Translations under genes and position numbers: made by a program
DNA from: Runella sp. MFBS21
GTDB lineage: Bacteria; Bacteroidota; Bacteroidia; Cytophagales; Spirosomataceae
Assembly (NCBI RefSeq): GCF_029433105.1
Contig: NZ_JARNTW010000025.1
Coordinates: 30,222 to 94,221 of the forward strand
Length of the DNA stretch: 64,000 bases
Direction: 5' to 3'
The notes under the pieces: generated by a model
The model's database searches: none
The model's input: the letters and a program-made list of their open reading frames with translations, nothing else
Told to the model about the DNA's origin: nothing
In this document: one piece after another, positions 1 through 9,907 of the stretch
How the letters are laid out: the number at the start of each line of letters is the position of its first letter
Numbering within the stretch: position 1 is the stretch's first letter

Positions 1-1
1 G

Positions 2-1036
2 AGCGAAAAAGTATCTTGGTTGATTAAAATCTATGACGATAGTGAGCCTTCATTGGTGGGATTGGGTGAATGCGGTCCTTTGGCAGGACTGAGCATCGAT
101 GATCGTCCAGATTTTGAAGAAACTTTACAGTCTATATGTCAAAGTTTCAATCAATTGGATTTAGAGTTATACAGTTGGAATATTCCTATTATTTTAGAAC
201 AACTTATTGGTAATCAGTGGCCCTCTATTCGATTTGGATTTGAGTCAGCCATGTTAGATTACCTCAATGGTTGCAAAAGTGTGCTTTTCTCAAATGATTT
301 TGTAGCTAGTCGCCGTCGCATTCCTATCAATGGACTGATATGGATGGGGACTAATGAGTTTATGCTACAGCAGATTGAAGAAAAAATTACGGCCGGATTT
401 GATACGCTTAAACTGAAAATTGGAGCGCTTGATTTTGAACAAGAACGGTCAATTTTGAAACATATACGCAGCCATTTTGGAGCCCATGAAATCAGCATTA
501 GAGTAGACGCAAACGGTGCATTTCAACCCTTCGAAGCGAAGGAGAAACTCCAAAAGTTGGCAGAATTTGAAATACATTCTATCGAACAGCCCATAAAATC
601 TAAACAATTGGCCTTTATGGCGGAGCTTTGCGAAACATCTCCTATCCCAATAGCTTTAGACGAAGAATTGATCGGAACTTTTGATTATGCAGAAAAGCGC
701 CGCCTCTTAAAAAGTCTCAAACCTCAATATATTATTCTTAAACCTACGCTTTTAGGTGGGTTTGAGCTTACCCGCGAATGGATCGAGACCGCTCAACGTC
801 TTGATATCGGATGGTGGATTACTTCTGCCTTGGAATCGAATGTGGGGCTCAATGCCATTGCTCAGTTTACGGCTGAGTTTGACAATCAACTGCCACAAGG
901 CTTAGGAACTGGACAACTTTATCATAATAATATCCCGAGCCCATTGGTGATTGAAAAAGGACAGTTATACCATGATGCTTTTTCTTCGTGGGATTTCAGT
1001 GTGTTGAATGCTACTCGTATCTCTACTACCGCCTGA
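2..1036 (+). CDS. menC: o-succinylbenzoate synthase (MenC), 5' end outside window
   Basis: Enolase-superfamily enzyme that dehydrates SHCHC to o-succinylbenzoate in menaquinone synthesis; cytoplasmic. The frame is open from base 2, so the true start lies upstream; the first in-window start codon (TTG at 20) cuts into the N-terminal capping domain and should not be used. Visible family marks are GLGECGPL near the N-terminus, the catalytic LKLKIG lysine pair, the metal ligands in RVDANGAF, EQP and ALDEEL, then the second-half lysine in ILKPTLLGG and the WWITSALESNVG segment with a GLGTGQLY C-terminal motif. That set fits MenC better than dipeptide epimerases, which carry a DxD motif near the end. 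Its upstream neighbours are not visible. Confidence 0.9.
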   Translation, partial: SEKVSWLIKIYDDSEPSLVGLGECGPLAGLSIDDRPDFEETLQSICQSFNQLDLELYSWNIPIILEQLIGNQWPSIRFGFESAMLDYLNGCKSVLFSNDFVASRRRIPINGLIWMGTNEFMLQQIEEKITAGFDTLKLKIGALDFEQERSILKHIRSHFGAHEISIRVDANGAFQPFEAKEKLQKLAEFEIHSIEQPIKSKQLAFMAELCETSPIPIALDEELIGTFDYAEKRRLLKSLKPQYIILKPTLLGGFELTREWIETAQRLDIGWWITSALESNVGLNAIAQFTAEFDNQLPQGLGTGQLYHNNIPSPLVIEKGQLYHDAFSSWDFSVLNATRISTTA

Positions 1037-1091
1037 ATCCTAATAAGTTGCTAATGAGCTAGATACTTGTATTGGTTTTTTACAATAAAAA

Positions 1092-1115
1092 AAGGTCACT
1101 TGTAAAAGTGACCTT
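1092..1115 (-). terminator. Intrinsic terminator of the small secreted protein gene
   Basis: Perfect 9-bp stem (1092-1100 with 1107-1115) and a 6-nt loop. Read on the minus strand it is followed by a run of T, so it should end the gene at 1136-1462. On the plus strand there is no T run, but the hairpin lies just after menC and may act on both. Confidence 0.75.
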
Positions 1116-1135
1116 GGGGAATTGATTTTATCAGA

Positions 1136-1462
1136 TTATTTGTCAGCGCGACGAACCTCACCAGCGGGCTTTACTTCAGCTTTGGGGGCATCTACACCAT
1201 TGTTTTTTACAAAAACTTCTTTCTCATTGATCAATTGAGGAATTTCTACGTTTTGATCAACTGTAGGGAGAGAAGCGATAAGACGCAGGTCGTTGATTGA
1301 AAACAAAGGAGCTGGTTCTGTATTAGTATCTTGGGTTGGGAGTGCTTCCAACATTTCTTTTACAATCTGAGATTGAGTGCGGATGCTCTTTCCATCTTGA
1401 GCTACTGCAATATGTCCAAGTGATAAAACACTTAAGGCGGCTGTGATTACTAACGTTTTCAT
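1136..1462 (-). CDS. Small secreted hypothetical protein
   Basis: 108 residues. The first 21 or so form a clear signal peptide (MKTL, hydrophobic core, cleavage near AVAQ). The remainder is polar, rich in Pro, Glu and Lys, with no cysteine after the signal and no domain I recognise. It is probably a periplasmic or secreted low-complexity protein. It is convergent with menC, shares the terminator region with it, and has a long A/T-rich upstream region (1463-1884) that should contain its promoter. The function is unknown; I call it real because of the signal peptide, the well-placed terminator and normal codon use. Confidence 0.6.
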   Translation of the reverse strand: MKTLVITAALSVLSLGHIAVAQDGKSIRTQSQIVKEMLEALPTQDTNTEPAPLFSINDLRLIASLPTVDQNVEIPQLINEKEVFVKNNGVDAPKAEVKPAGEVRRADK

Positions 1463-1884
1463 AATGGTTACTTTGATTTAATTGTCTTTTGTTGTGGCTG
1501 TTATTTGTTTTTAACAATGCAAATTTCGGACTTAGTTGTTTATTAGAGAAGTGAAAATGGATGAACGGGCGTTTTTTGATATAAGTGGCGGCAAATATTA
1601 TATTGATTCGGAATATTATTTTGATATTTATCCTTTTGTTTGATATTAAATCAATTTTATTATATAATTAATCGGTTTTGTTATATAATTAACAAAATTT
1701 TATTTTGTGTAAAAATATTTATTTTTTTGTGGTAGACCTTCAAATAAAACAATTTTTGGCAATCGCTTTCCAGCGTTTTTTTTTAGAAATAAAAACTTCT
1801 TAAAGCCTAATGAGAGACTTATTTGAAATTTTAACGTCATAAATACCAATAACTTCTTTTTGTTTACTCAATTATAAACTCCTT
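1463..1884. other. A/T-rich divergent intergenic region
   Basis: 422 bases between the divergent small secreted protein gene and the OmpA-family gene. It is very A/T-rich, especially 1610-1740, and contains no ORF I believe in. It must hold both promoters, but I see no exact TTG / TAnnTTTG pair at usual spacing, so I do not place them. Confidence 0.5.
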
Positions 1885-2778
1885 ATGCTATCTGGAATCA
1901 AAACATTAGCTTGGATTGCGCTTATTGGTTGGATAGGCGGCTCTACTTACTGGCACGTTTGTAAGATTAAGCAACTCTGTGAAGGACCGACAGCAGCGGT
2001 ATCTTCTTCCCCCGTAGAGTATACCGTGCCAGCTCTTAACATCGTCGACGGGACAAACTTAAATTTGACATCTGCGTTGAATTTTGGGTTTAAAAAATCA
2101 TTGGTAGAGCCCAACTACTTGAATGTTAAGAAAGAACTCGACTCGTTGGCGGCCTATCTTAAACAAAACCCTCAACGTAAACTTTCTATTGTGGGGTTGT
2201 ACTCTTCGATAGAGCAAAATCCTTCCTCTTTTGCGGACTTGGGACTGGCGCGTGCCGATGCTCTCAAACAATATTTGCTAGCGGCGGGGGTACCTTCGGG
2301 GCAATTGACTACTGAGAGTAAACAAGTGGATTTAACGTTTAGCCTTGAGGATTCGACGCATGGTATGGAGTTCAAATTTGATAGTTTGATAATGCCTAAA
2401 ACCGAAGAAGAGCTAGCGGCATCCGAAAAATATGAAGGCGTTTTCAAGCCTCTTGATTTGTATTTTAAAACGGGAAGTGCTTCTTATATTAAGACAGAAG
2501 CCAATCAGCAGTTTGTGAACGAAGCTAAACAATACTTAGCAAGTCACAAGGACAAAAAATTGATATTGACTGGTCATACTGATGACGTTGGACCAGATGA
2601 TGTCAACATGAAACTTTCGAAAAATCGCGCAGAGGAAGTAAAAGCTGTTTTTGTGAAAAACGGTATTACAGCTGATCAACTTGTAACTGATGCCAAAGGT
2701 GAAACCCAGCCTAAATCATCCAATAGCACTCCTGAAGGCCGTAAAGCAAACCGTCGGGTGTCAATTGTAGTACAATAG
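1885..2778 (+). CDS. OmpA-family peptidoglycan-binding protein
   Basis: 297 residues. One N-terminal transmembrane or uncleaved signal helix (about residues 5-24), then two OmpA-like modules. The first (about 75-155) is degenerate but keeps the pattern of a repeated-helix region ending in ARADALKQYLLAAGV. The second (about 185-297) is canonical, with TGHTDDVG, LSKNRAEEVK and the C-terminal GRKANRRVSI motif that contacts diaminopimelate in this family. There is no beta-barrel domain, so it is probably an inner-membrane or periplasmic anchor to peptidoglycan rather than a porin. It is followed 66 nt later by two membrane-anchored helix-hairpin-helix proteins on the same strand, which may be partners in an operon. 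Confidence 0.85.
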   Translation: MLSGIKTLAWIALIGWIGGSTYWHVCKIKQLCEGPTAAVSSSPVEYTVPALNIVDGTNLNLTSALNFGFKKSLVEPNYLNVKKELDSLAAYLKQNPQRKLSIVGLYSSIEQNPSSFADLGLARADALKQYLLAAGVPSGQLTTESKQVDLTFSLEDSTHGMEFKFDSLIMPKTEEELAASEKYEGVFKPLDLYFKTGSASYIKTEANQQFVNEAKQYLASHKDKKLILTGHTDDVGPDDVNMKLSKNRAEEVKAVFVKNGITADQLVTDAKGETQPKSSNSTPEGRKANRRVSIVVQ

Positions 2779-2844
2779 TTGCGCGTAGCTATTGACAAGT
2801 GTTTTTTTTAATATGTTAAAAACTCTTCAACTCCCTTAATTCAT

Positions 2845-3378
2845 ATGTATGAACATTTCAATCCCTTTGGACTAGCTGATGCTTGGTGGCAGCAAATTCT
2901 TATGCTGGTGATTGCCAGTATATTAGGTTTTATTATTGGTTATATTAGTAAAGTGAGAGAAATCGATGATTTAGAAAATGAGCTGGCAGAATTGGATGCC
3001 GCCGTTGACGATTGTCATAGTCGAACTCGTAAAATTCTGGAAACACCCGTCATTTCTGAAGAAAAGTCTCTTGCGGTTCCTTTAGCGGTAGCAGTACCAG
3101 TCACTGTAGCGGACTTAAAAATAGATGATTTGAAAATTGTGGAAGGGATTGGACCTAAAATCGAAAAGTTGCTTAATGAGGCTGGTATCAACACATTTGA
3201 TGATTTAGCCAATACTTCTCCTGATCGTATCAAAGATATTTTGACCACGGCAGGGAGCAGATTCCAGATGCATGAGCCCTCTACTTGGCCGGAGCAAGCT
3301 GCTTATGCGCGTGACGAAAAATGGGAAGAGTTGAAAGTATGGCAAGAACAACTCAAAGGTGGTAGGACAAATCAATAA
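2845..3378 (+). CDS. Membrane-anchored helix-hairpin-helix protein (copy 1)
   Basis: 177 residues. A transmembrane helix at about 15-35, a short acidic coiled-coil-like stretch (40-60), a linker, then a helix-hairpin-helix fold near 92-150 carrying LKIVEGIGPKIEKLLNEAGI. This domain type (related to the RecA-type/HhH_5 modules fused to ribosomal protein L21 in some Bacteroidota) binds nucleic acid or acts as a protein-interaction module. The C-terminus (FQMHEPSTWPEQAAYARD..WEELK) is shared almost unchanged with the next gene. Role unknown; its place after an OmpA-family protein suggests an envelope function. The ATG at 2845 is the only reasonable start. Confidence 0.75.
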   Translation: MYEHFNPFGLADAWWQQILMLVIASILGFIIGYISKVREIDDLENELAELDAAVDDCHSRTRKILETPVISEEKSLAVPLAVAVPVTVADLKIDDLKIVEGIGPKIEKLLNEAGINTFDDLANTSPDRIKDILTTAGSRFQMHEPSTWPEQAAYARDEKWEELKVWQEQLKGGRTNQ

Positions 3379-3406
3379 GATAAAGTAAAAAATCCGTCAA
3401 GACAAC

Positions 3407-3943
3407 ATGATTATTTTAGATATAACTCCGCTTAGTCAAAATTTTTGGGTAGCCTTGCTAGAAGCGTTGGCCTTGCTATCATTTTTTGCGTATTTAGGAT
3501 GGTGGATTGCTCGCCGTATTTTTTCGGCTCAGCTTGCGCAACTTCACGTTGATATCCATAATCGTAGAGTGGATTTGGACAATTGCCACAAAAAAAGCAC
3601 CTTGTCAGAAGATTCAAAACTAGTCCAAGTACATGCTACTTCTCAAAGGGCAGCTATAGTGGATATGCCAGTGCTGATTGAAGAAGTCGCGGATGATTTA
3701 AAAATCATAGAAGGGATAGGACCCAAAATAGAAGAAATACTTAATGCAGAAGGGGTGAAGACTTTTGCTAGGCTAGCCGCTACTTCTGCCGTGAATCTAA
3801 AGGAATGGTTAGAGGCAAAAGGCCCTAGATTTCAAATGCATGATCCAACCACATGGCCTGAGCAGGCCGCTCTAGCCCGAGATGGTAAATGGGAGGAGCT
3901 CAAAAAATGGCAAGATGAATTAAATAAAGGCCGACTTCAGTAA
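3407..3943 (+). CDS. Membrane-anchored helix-hairpin-helix protein (copy 2)
   Basis: 178 residues, paralogous to the preceding gene and 28 nt downstream of it, so a tandem duplication within one operon. Transmembrane helix at about 13-35, a histidine- and charge-rich linker, then the helix-hairpin-helix region with LKIIEGIGPKIEEILNAEGV (about 98-117) and the conserved tail RFQMHDPTTWPEQAALARDG. The N-terminal halves have diverged much more than the HhH and tail, indicating that the C-terminal 90 residues carry the conserved function. An intrinsic terminator follows 20 nt after the stop. Confidence 0.75.
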   Translation: MIILDITPLSQNFWVALLEALALLSFFAYLGWWIARRIFSAQLAQLHVDIHNRRVDLDNCHKKSTLSEDSKLVQVHATSQRAAIVDMPVLIEEVADDLKIIEGIGPKIEEILNAEGVKTFARLAATSAVNLKEWLEAKGPRFQMHDPTTWPEQAALARDGKWEELKKWQDELNKGRLQ

Positions 3944-3962
3944 GCCGAAGCCACAAACTTAA

Positions 3963-3997
3963 AAACGCCCCTCTATACGAATCGTGGAGGGGCGTTT
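3963..3997. terminator. Bidirectional intrinsic terminator
   Basis: Perfect 11-bp stem (3963-3973 with 3987-3997), G+C-rich, flanked by A on the left and T on the right. It separates the convergent HhH protein gene and the enolase-superfamily gene and should serve both. Confidence 0.85.
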
Positions 3998-4012
3998 GTT
4001 TTGGTAGATTTG

Positions 4013-5287
4013 TTATTCAAAAAAAGGTACTCCGGGAGGAGCGTATTTTTTCATACCTTCCTCGTTGATTTCGACCCCAATTCCTGGTTTTTCAGATAGC
4101 TTGATAAAGCCATTTTCAACCATAGGCCCCTCAAAAGTCACGATTTCTTTAAACATGGGATCTTTTTGAAAATAAATTTGCCATTCAAGTATCATAAAAT
4201 TAGGAACGGAGGCACACACATGGCAAGCAGCCATGGCCCCTAAATAAGACGCCACCATGTGTGGCGCAAAAGGTACATAATATAGGTTGGCCAAATTGGC
4301 GATTCGCTGCCCTTCTCCCAATCCCCCCGCTTTTTGTAAGTCTGGCATGATGATATCTACCGCTCCAATTTCGAGCAATCTTCTAAAACCGTGCGCTAAA
4401 TAATGATTTTCACCCGCACAAATGGGGGTAGTAGTGGAGTCGGCAATGATTTTATAAGCTTCGGGGTTTTCGGCAGGAATAGGCTCCTCTAACCACATAA
4501 GTTTCAGAGGCTCCATCATCTTGGCTACTTGTTGCCCCGTCACCATGTCGTATCGGCCATGCATGTCGGCACAGATGTCAATATTAGGGCCTACTGCTTG
4601 ACGCGCAGCGGCCATTTGGTCGTACATCCGTTGAAGTTCGGCGGGGCTTGCTGTCCAGTTGTAGGCATCATACTTATTGGGATCTTTGGCTTGATCCAAA
4701 TCAAATTTCACCGCCGAAAAGCCCAGTTTTTTAGCTTCAAGCGCTGCGTCAGCAAAATCTTGCGGTTTGGGGAGATTATTTTGATAAAGTGCCGTATCAC
4801 AATAAACCCTGATTTTGTCCCTAAATTTACCTCCTAGAAGTTGATAAACAGGAAGCCCTAAAGCTTTGCCCGTGAGATCCCAAAGGGCTGATTCTACGGC
4901 TGTAAGGACGGCAATGTACATTCCTGATTGAGCGCCTTCAAAAAAACCAGAACGGCGAATATCTTCAAAAAGGCGATTGACATTCAAGGGGCTTTTGCCT
5001 TTGATACGCTGTCCAAACATTTTTACTAAATGATAAGTGCCGGGCGTTGCATCTACGCCTTCGCCGTGGCCGATGATGCCTTGGTTGGTGTAGATTTTGA
5101 CAAACAAGCTATGACCACCACGGATATAGCCGCATTTGATGTCGGTAATTTTGAGGTCAGAGGGGGCTGAAGATAAAGGTGCGCGTTCAACGGCGGTCTC
5201 AAGACCTTGGCCGAAACTATGAATAGTAGAAAGCCCAAAAGCACTCGCTAAAGCGCTTTTGGTAAGAAATTTACGGCGGGAGTTCAT
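4013..5287 (-). CDS. Exported enolase-superfamily sugar-acid dehydratase (galactonate dehydratase-like)
   Basis: 424 residues. A Tat-like signal opens the protein (SRRKFL at 3-8, hydrophobic stretch to about 27), so it is probably periplasmic and folded before export. The MLE/mandelate-racemase barrel shows Lys194 in the KxD motif, Asp241 with His243 (DMHGR), Glu267/268 (LEEP), Glu293 (GENH) and His343 (FAPHM). The D-x-H, E, E, H arrangement is that of the D-galactonate dehydratase branch, not of MenC or dipeptide epimerase. The exact substrate cannot be read from the sequence. It lies in one direction with an RraA-like protein and a PD40 propeller that also have signal peptides, suggesting a periplasmic sugar-acid breakdown module. 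Confidence 0.8.
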   Translation of the reverse strand: MNSRRKFLTKSALASAFGLSTIHSFGQGLETAVERAPLSSAPSDLKITDIKCGYIRGGHSLFVKIYTNQGIIGHGEGVDATPGTYHLVKMFGQRIKGKSPLNVNRLFEDIRRSGFFEGAQSGMYIAVLTAVESALWDLTGKALGLPVYQLLGGKFRDKIRVYCDTALYQNNLPKPQDFADAALEAKKLGFSAVKFDLDQAKDPNKYDAYNWTASPAELQRMYDQMAAARQAVGPNIDICADMHGRYDMVTGQQVAKMMEPLKLMWLEEPIPAENPEAYKIIADSTTTPICAGENHYLAHGFRRLLEIGAVDIIMPDLQKAGGLGEGQRIANLANLYYVPFAPHMVASYLGAMAACHVCASVPNFMILEWQIYFQKDPMFKEIVTFEGPMVENGFIKLSEKPGIGVEINEEGMKKYAPPGVPFFE

Positions 5288-5346
5288 TCAATCAAAGGTT
5301 AAAAAAGTGAAACGAAGTTGAGTTAGAAATTTGGCAAAACTTAAAA

Positions 5347-6297
5347 TTACCAAGTCCTTTTCTTTAAGTATTCTTGGATTTGTTCTTTCGGAACGGGGAG
5401 TTCATTGATATGGGCATTGAGCCATTGCGAAAAATCTTTTTCGATTTCGGGAGTCCAGCGGTTGTCAATCTGCCCGGCGGTATATTTTTGCTGTCGGAGG
5501 CGCTCGTGCCCAAACATGTCTCGTAAGCGTACGATTTCGGAAGTAGTGACTACTTTTTCGGTCAAATGAGGCGGAATAAACGTCACAGCGCCATCGCGGC
5601 CAAGTACCACATCTCCTGGCATGACCATCACTTTGCCTATTCGGGTAGGATGATTGATCGCTACTAAAGTAGTGTTGAGTTCACCGTCGGGATTGTTGAG
5701 ATGGTGTGAAGGGTGGTAGCTACGAAAAAAGGAAGTAAATCCCCCGATTTCTTTCAAACCTGCTATATCTCTAATAGCACCTTCATACACGATACCATTG
5801 CCAGATTTGGCATAGATAGAATTGCCAAGGTTGTCGCCAATAGTAGGACCATTTTCGTGAGCCCCAAACTGATCTACCACATATACATCTCCTCTGACGA
5901 GCATGTCGATGGGCCAAGCGTTTTGGGACTTAATACGCCCGTCCTTTTCATGGCCTTTTTTGTCAATGACGCGGTGGACATCGGGTCGCCCTGGCATAAA
6001 GGTAGCGGTCAAGGCTCTGCCTACCAGCACACTGTCGGGGTTGATACATTGCCATCCTTCGGCATATTGAAATTTGTAGTTTTCTCCTTTCATTACCGCC
6101 CAAGCTTCTTCATGAGTAACAAGTCTCATGCGTTTTAGGAGTGCATCTGATACCTTGGGGCGTCCGTCGGGAAACCTTTCTCCCTTCCATTCAGGAGTCA
6201 AAAACAATAATTCTTCTTTCGAAATTTGTTGGGAAAAAACAGGGGAGTAGAACTGAAGCAAAGCCCCAAAGAGGCTCATCACAATGAGACGTTTCAT
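5347..6297 (-). CDS. Exported RraA-like aldolase/decarboxylase family protein
   Basis: 316 residues from the ATG at 6297; a longer frame begins 16 codons upstream, but only the inner start gives a proper signal peptide (MKRLIVMSLF..., cleavage near VFSQ). The RraA fold is indicated by GDNLGNS, then GIVYEGAIRD, where the Arg-Asp pair binds the metal and substrate in 4-hydroxy-4-methyl-2-oxoglutarate aldolases. Known relatives are aldolases, oxaloacetate decarboxylases or RNase E inhibitors; with an export signal and a sugar-acid dehydratase as neighbour, an aldolase role on a 2-keto acid product is the reasonable inference. The extended C-terminus (about 70 residues after the core) is typical of exported Bacteroidota members. 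Confidence 0.78.
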   Translation of the reverse strand: MKRLIVMSLFGALLQFYSPVFSQQISKEELLFLTPEWKGERFPDGRPKVSDALLKRMRLVTHEEAWAVMKGENYKFQYAEGWQCINPDSVLVGRALTATFMPGRPDVHRVIDKKGHEKDGRIKSQNAWPIDMLVRGDVYVVDQFGAHENGPTIGDNLGNSIYAKSGNGIVYEGAIRDIAGLKEIGGFTSFFRSYHPSHHLNNPDGELNTTLVAINHPTRIGKVMVMPGDVVLGRDGAVTFIPPHLTEKVVTTSEIVRLRDMFGHERLRQQKYTAGQIDNRWTPEIEKDFSQWLNAHINELPVPKEQIQEYLKKRTW

Positions 6298-6389
6298 GAT
6301 TAAAGATAGGTTAATTCGATAAGTTAGTTTGTCATTCAAAGTCACTTATCAAACTTATATACTTAATCATAGAAAGTGTATGATTATAT

Positions 6390-6429
6390 GTCGATGCCCA
6401 TTAAGTTTTTGACTTTAATAAGCATCGAC
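6390..6429. terminator. Hairpin after the PD40 gene, possible terminator
   Basis: 8-bp perfect outer stem (6390-6397 with 6422-6429), continued inward by a bulged A/T-rich stem. It lies about 65 nt past the stop of the minus-strand PD40 gene. The T run is on the plus-strand side, so termination of the minus transcript is uncertain. Confidence 0.4.
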
Positions 6430-6493
6430 GTTTTGGTTTTATACCACTCCTCAGAGGAACAAGCGATTGCTTGAGTAGGGGCAAGTAGTGTTG

Positions 6494-7546
6494 TTAATCT
6501 ACCCAATCAGCAATGAATAAATTGGTATCGCGCGAGCCAGGTGCGTTTCCTCGGTTTGAACTAAAAATCAGTTTTTTGCCATCATATGAAAACATAGGAA
6601 AAGCATTAAAGATACTATTGTTGGTAATGCGTTCGACACCTGTACCGTCGAGGTTGATGGTATAAAGCTGAAAATCATAGCCTCGCTGCGAATGGTGGTT
6701 GGAAGAAAAAATGATCTTGTCGCCTTTGGGTGTGAAATAAGGCGCCCAATTGGCCTTACCGAGTTTGGTAATTTGCTTCAAATCCGAACCATCTACGTTG
6801 CATACATAAATCTCCATGTCGGTAGGAGCCACAAGGCCCATTGAAAGTAGTTTTTTATACTCGGCAATTTCTTCGGGAGATTTGGGGCGAGAAGCTCTAA
6901 AAACAAGTTTTTTGCCATCCGGTGAGAAAAAAGCACCTCCGTCGTAGCCCAATTCATTCGTAATTCGCTTTACGTTTTTGCCGTCTATATCCATTATATA
7001 CAAGTCAAGGTCGCCATCACGAGTAGAAGTAAACACGATTTTGTCTCCCTTAGGTGAAATAGTAGCTTCGGCATCGTAGCCTTTTTCGGTGGTGAGTTGT
7101 TTAACTACTTTTCCTTTCATATCCGACACAAAAATGTCGTACGTGTCATAAATAGCCCATAGATATTTGTTCAAATAGGGCTTGGCAGGAGGGGGGCAAG
7201 AGTCGCTTCCAAGGTGGGTACTTGCAAAGAGGATGTGTTTGTTGTCGGGCATGAAATAAGAGCAAGTAGTGCGACCTTTGCCCGTGCTGATAAAGGGAGG
7301 TCGTTCGTCAGGATTTTTGAGTCCTTTGTTGACATCCAAATAAAAAATTTGATCGCACTGTAATCCCCATTTAGGATTGTTGGACTGAAAGCTTACGTAT
7401 TGGTTGTTGAAGCTGAAATATGCTTCGGCATTGTCGCCGCCAAAAGTAAGTTGTTTGATATTTTTGAGATGTTTCTCATCGGGCGTTTGAGCGGTTGTAT
7501 ATCCTACTGAAAGCAGCAGAATAGCAACTAAAATATTGATTTTCAT
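6494..7546 (-). CDS. Secreted PD40/TolB-like beta-propeller protein
   Basis: 350 residues with a signal peptide (1-19). At least five WD40-like PD40 repeats are visible, each with an F(S/T)P.G.KI.F.S motif: residues about 45-60, 100-115, 160-215, 205-220, 270-290 and 325-345. Several carry the DLYIMDIDGKNVKRIT element typical of TolB and related periplasmic propellers. It has no peptidase domain, so it is not a DPP-like enzyme. It probably acts as a periplasmic binding or scaffold protein. It sits upstream of the RraA-like and dehydratase genes, about 200 nt away, in the same direction. Confidence 0.8.
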   Translation of the reverse strand: MKINILVAILLLSVGYTTAQTPDEKHLKNIKQLTFGGDNAEAYFSFNNQYVSFQSNNPKWGLQCDQIFYLDVNKGLKNPDERPPFISTGKGRTTCSYFMPDNKHILFASTHLGSDSCPPPAKPYLNKYLWAIYDTYDIFVSDMKGKVVKQLTTEKGYDAEATISPKGDKIVFTSTRDGDLDLYIMDIDGKNVKRITNELGYDGGAFFSPDGKKLVFRASRPKSPEEIAEYKKLLSMGLVAPTDMEIYVCNVDGSDLKQITKLGKANWAPYFTPKGDKIIFSSNHHSQRGYDFQLYTINLDGTGVERITNNSIFNAFPMFSYDGKKLIFSSNRGNAPGSRDTNLFIADWVD

Positions 7547-7678
7547 AGGAATTAAAAAAGTTTTTTATGGTGCGCAAATAAAAGTCAGAAAGGGCTAATT
7601 TTAAAGGATTTTGGTCTTTTTTATATGCAATTTGACATACTTGATAAGAGCAGCAAAAAAATAATGGATATTTTTTGT

Positions 7679-7707
7679 TTGTATTTAATCTAAATAAGGT
7701 AATTTTG
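7679..7707 (+). promoter_or_regulatory. Bacteroidota-type promoter of the cysteine-rich small protein
   Basis: TTG at 7679-7681, an 18-nt spacer and an exact TAnnTTTG element (TAATTTTG) at 7700-7707. Transcription would start about 20 nt before the ATG at 7736. Confidence 0.65.
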
Positions 7708-7735
7708 CGTTTATAAAAGAAACACTAACATAGTA

Positions 7736-7903
7736 ATGACCCCCATCGAAGTACCTGCTTGTTCTTTTGTTGAAACCGAAGAGAAGTTTTTTACTCCTAA
7801 TGCTTTTCTTGGTTGTGCCTTTGCGTGTGAGCTCAAAAAATGTTGCAAAGCGTACAAAAAGAAAGGTAAACACTGCAAAAAATGTCCTAAAAGAGAAGAT
7901 TAG
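7736..7903 (+). CDS. Small cysteine-rich basic protein
   Basis: 55 residues, starting at ATG 7736 and ending with TAG at 7903. The second half is strongly basic with a compact cysteine motif: C-A-F-A-C, then KKCCKAYKKKGKHCKKCPK, six cysteines and one histidine in 25 residues. That pattern suggests zinc or iron-sulfur binding, possibly with nucleic-acid contact through the lysines. I recall similar short proteins with a CCK.YKKKG..C..CP tail in Bacteroidota, none with a known role. It has a good promoter just upstream and stands alone, divergent from the PD40 gene. A minus-strand ORF covering the same bases starts in a worse context and looks like a shadow. Confidence 0.7.
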   Translation: MTPIEVPACSFVETEEKFFTPNAFLGCAFACELKKCCKAYKKKGKHCKKCPKRED

Positions 7904-8071
7904 TGTTTTTTAGGTACCTTCGAGTAGTTTAATTAAATCTTCCCTATTGTTTGGCTAAAGAAAAGTGGCTTTTATAAAGCTATGTAATAAACTCTTTTTG
8001 GAAAGCAGATATTAATTCTGTTTTCATTTGCTTATACATAAATAGCAAAAACCCCACAAATTCGCCCTTAA

Positions 8072-9799
<1,728 letters not shown>

Positions 9800-9816
9800 T
9801 CTTAGTTATAATGAAT

Positions 9817-9861
9817 AAATATCTAAGTGACTTAAAGCTTTTTCTAGTCACTTAGATATTT
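9817..9861. terminator. Perfect 16-bp hairpin after pgi
   Basis: Bases 9817-9832 pair perfectly with 9846-9861 around a 13-nt loop. It lies 18 nt after the pgi stop and before the A/T-rich MoxR-VWA cassette. There is no clear T run beyond the stem, so it may work as a terminator with poor tail or mark the cassette boundary. Confidence 0.55.
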
Positions 9862-9907
9862 CCCAAACTAACCTCTATCATAAGGGGTTGCTTTTTAGAT
9901 AATTATC

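Noticed and set aside
7685..7873. 62-codon minus-strand ORF opposite the cysteine-rich protein
   Set aside because: Poor context, and the plus-strand frame has a proper promoter, ATG and motif; the minus ORF is its shadow.
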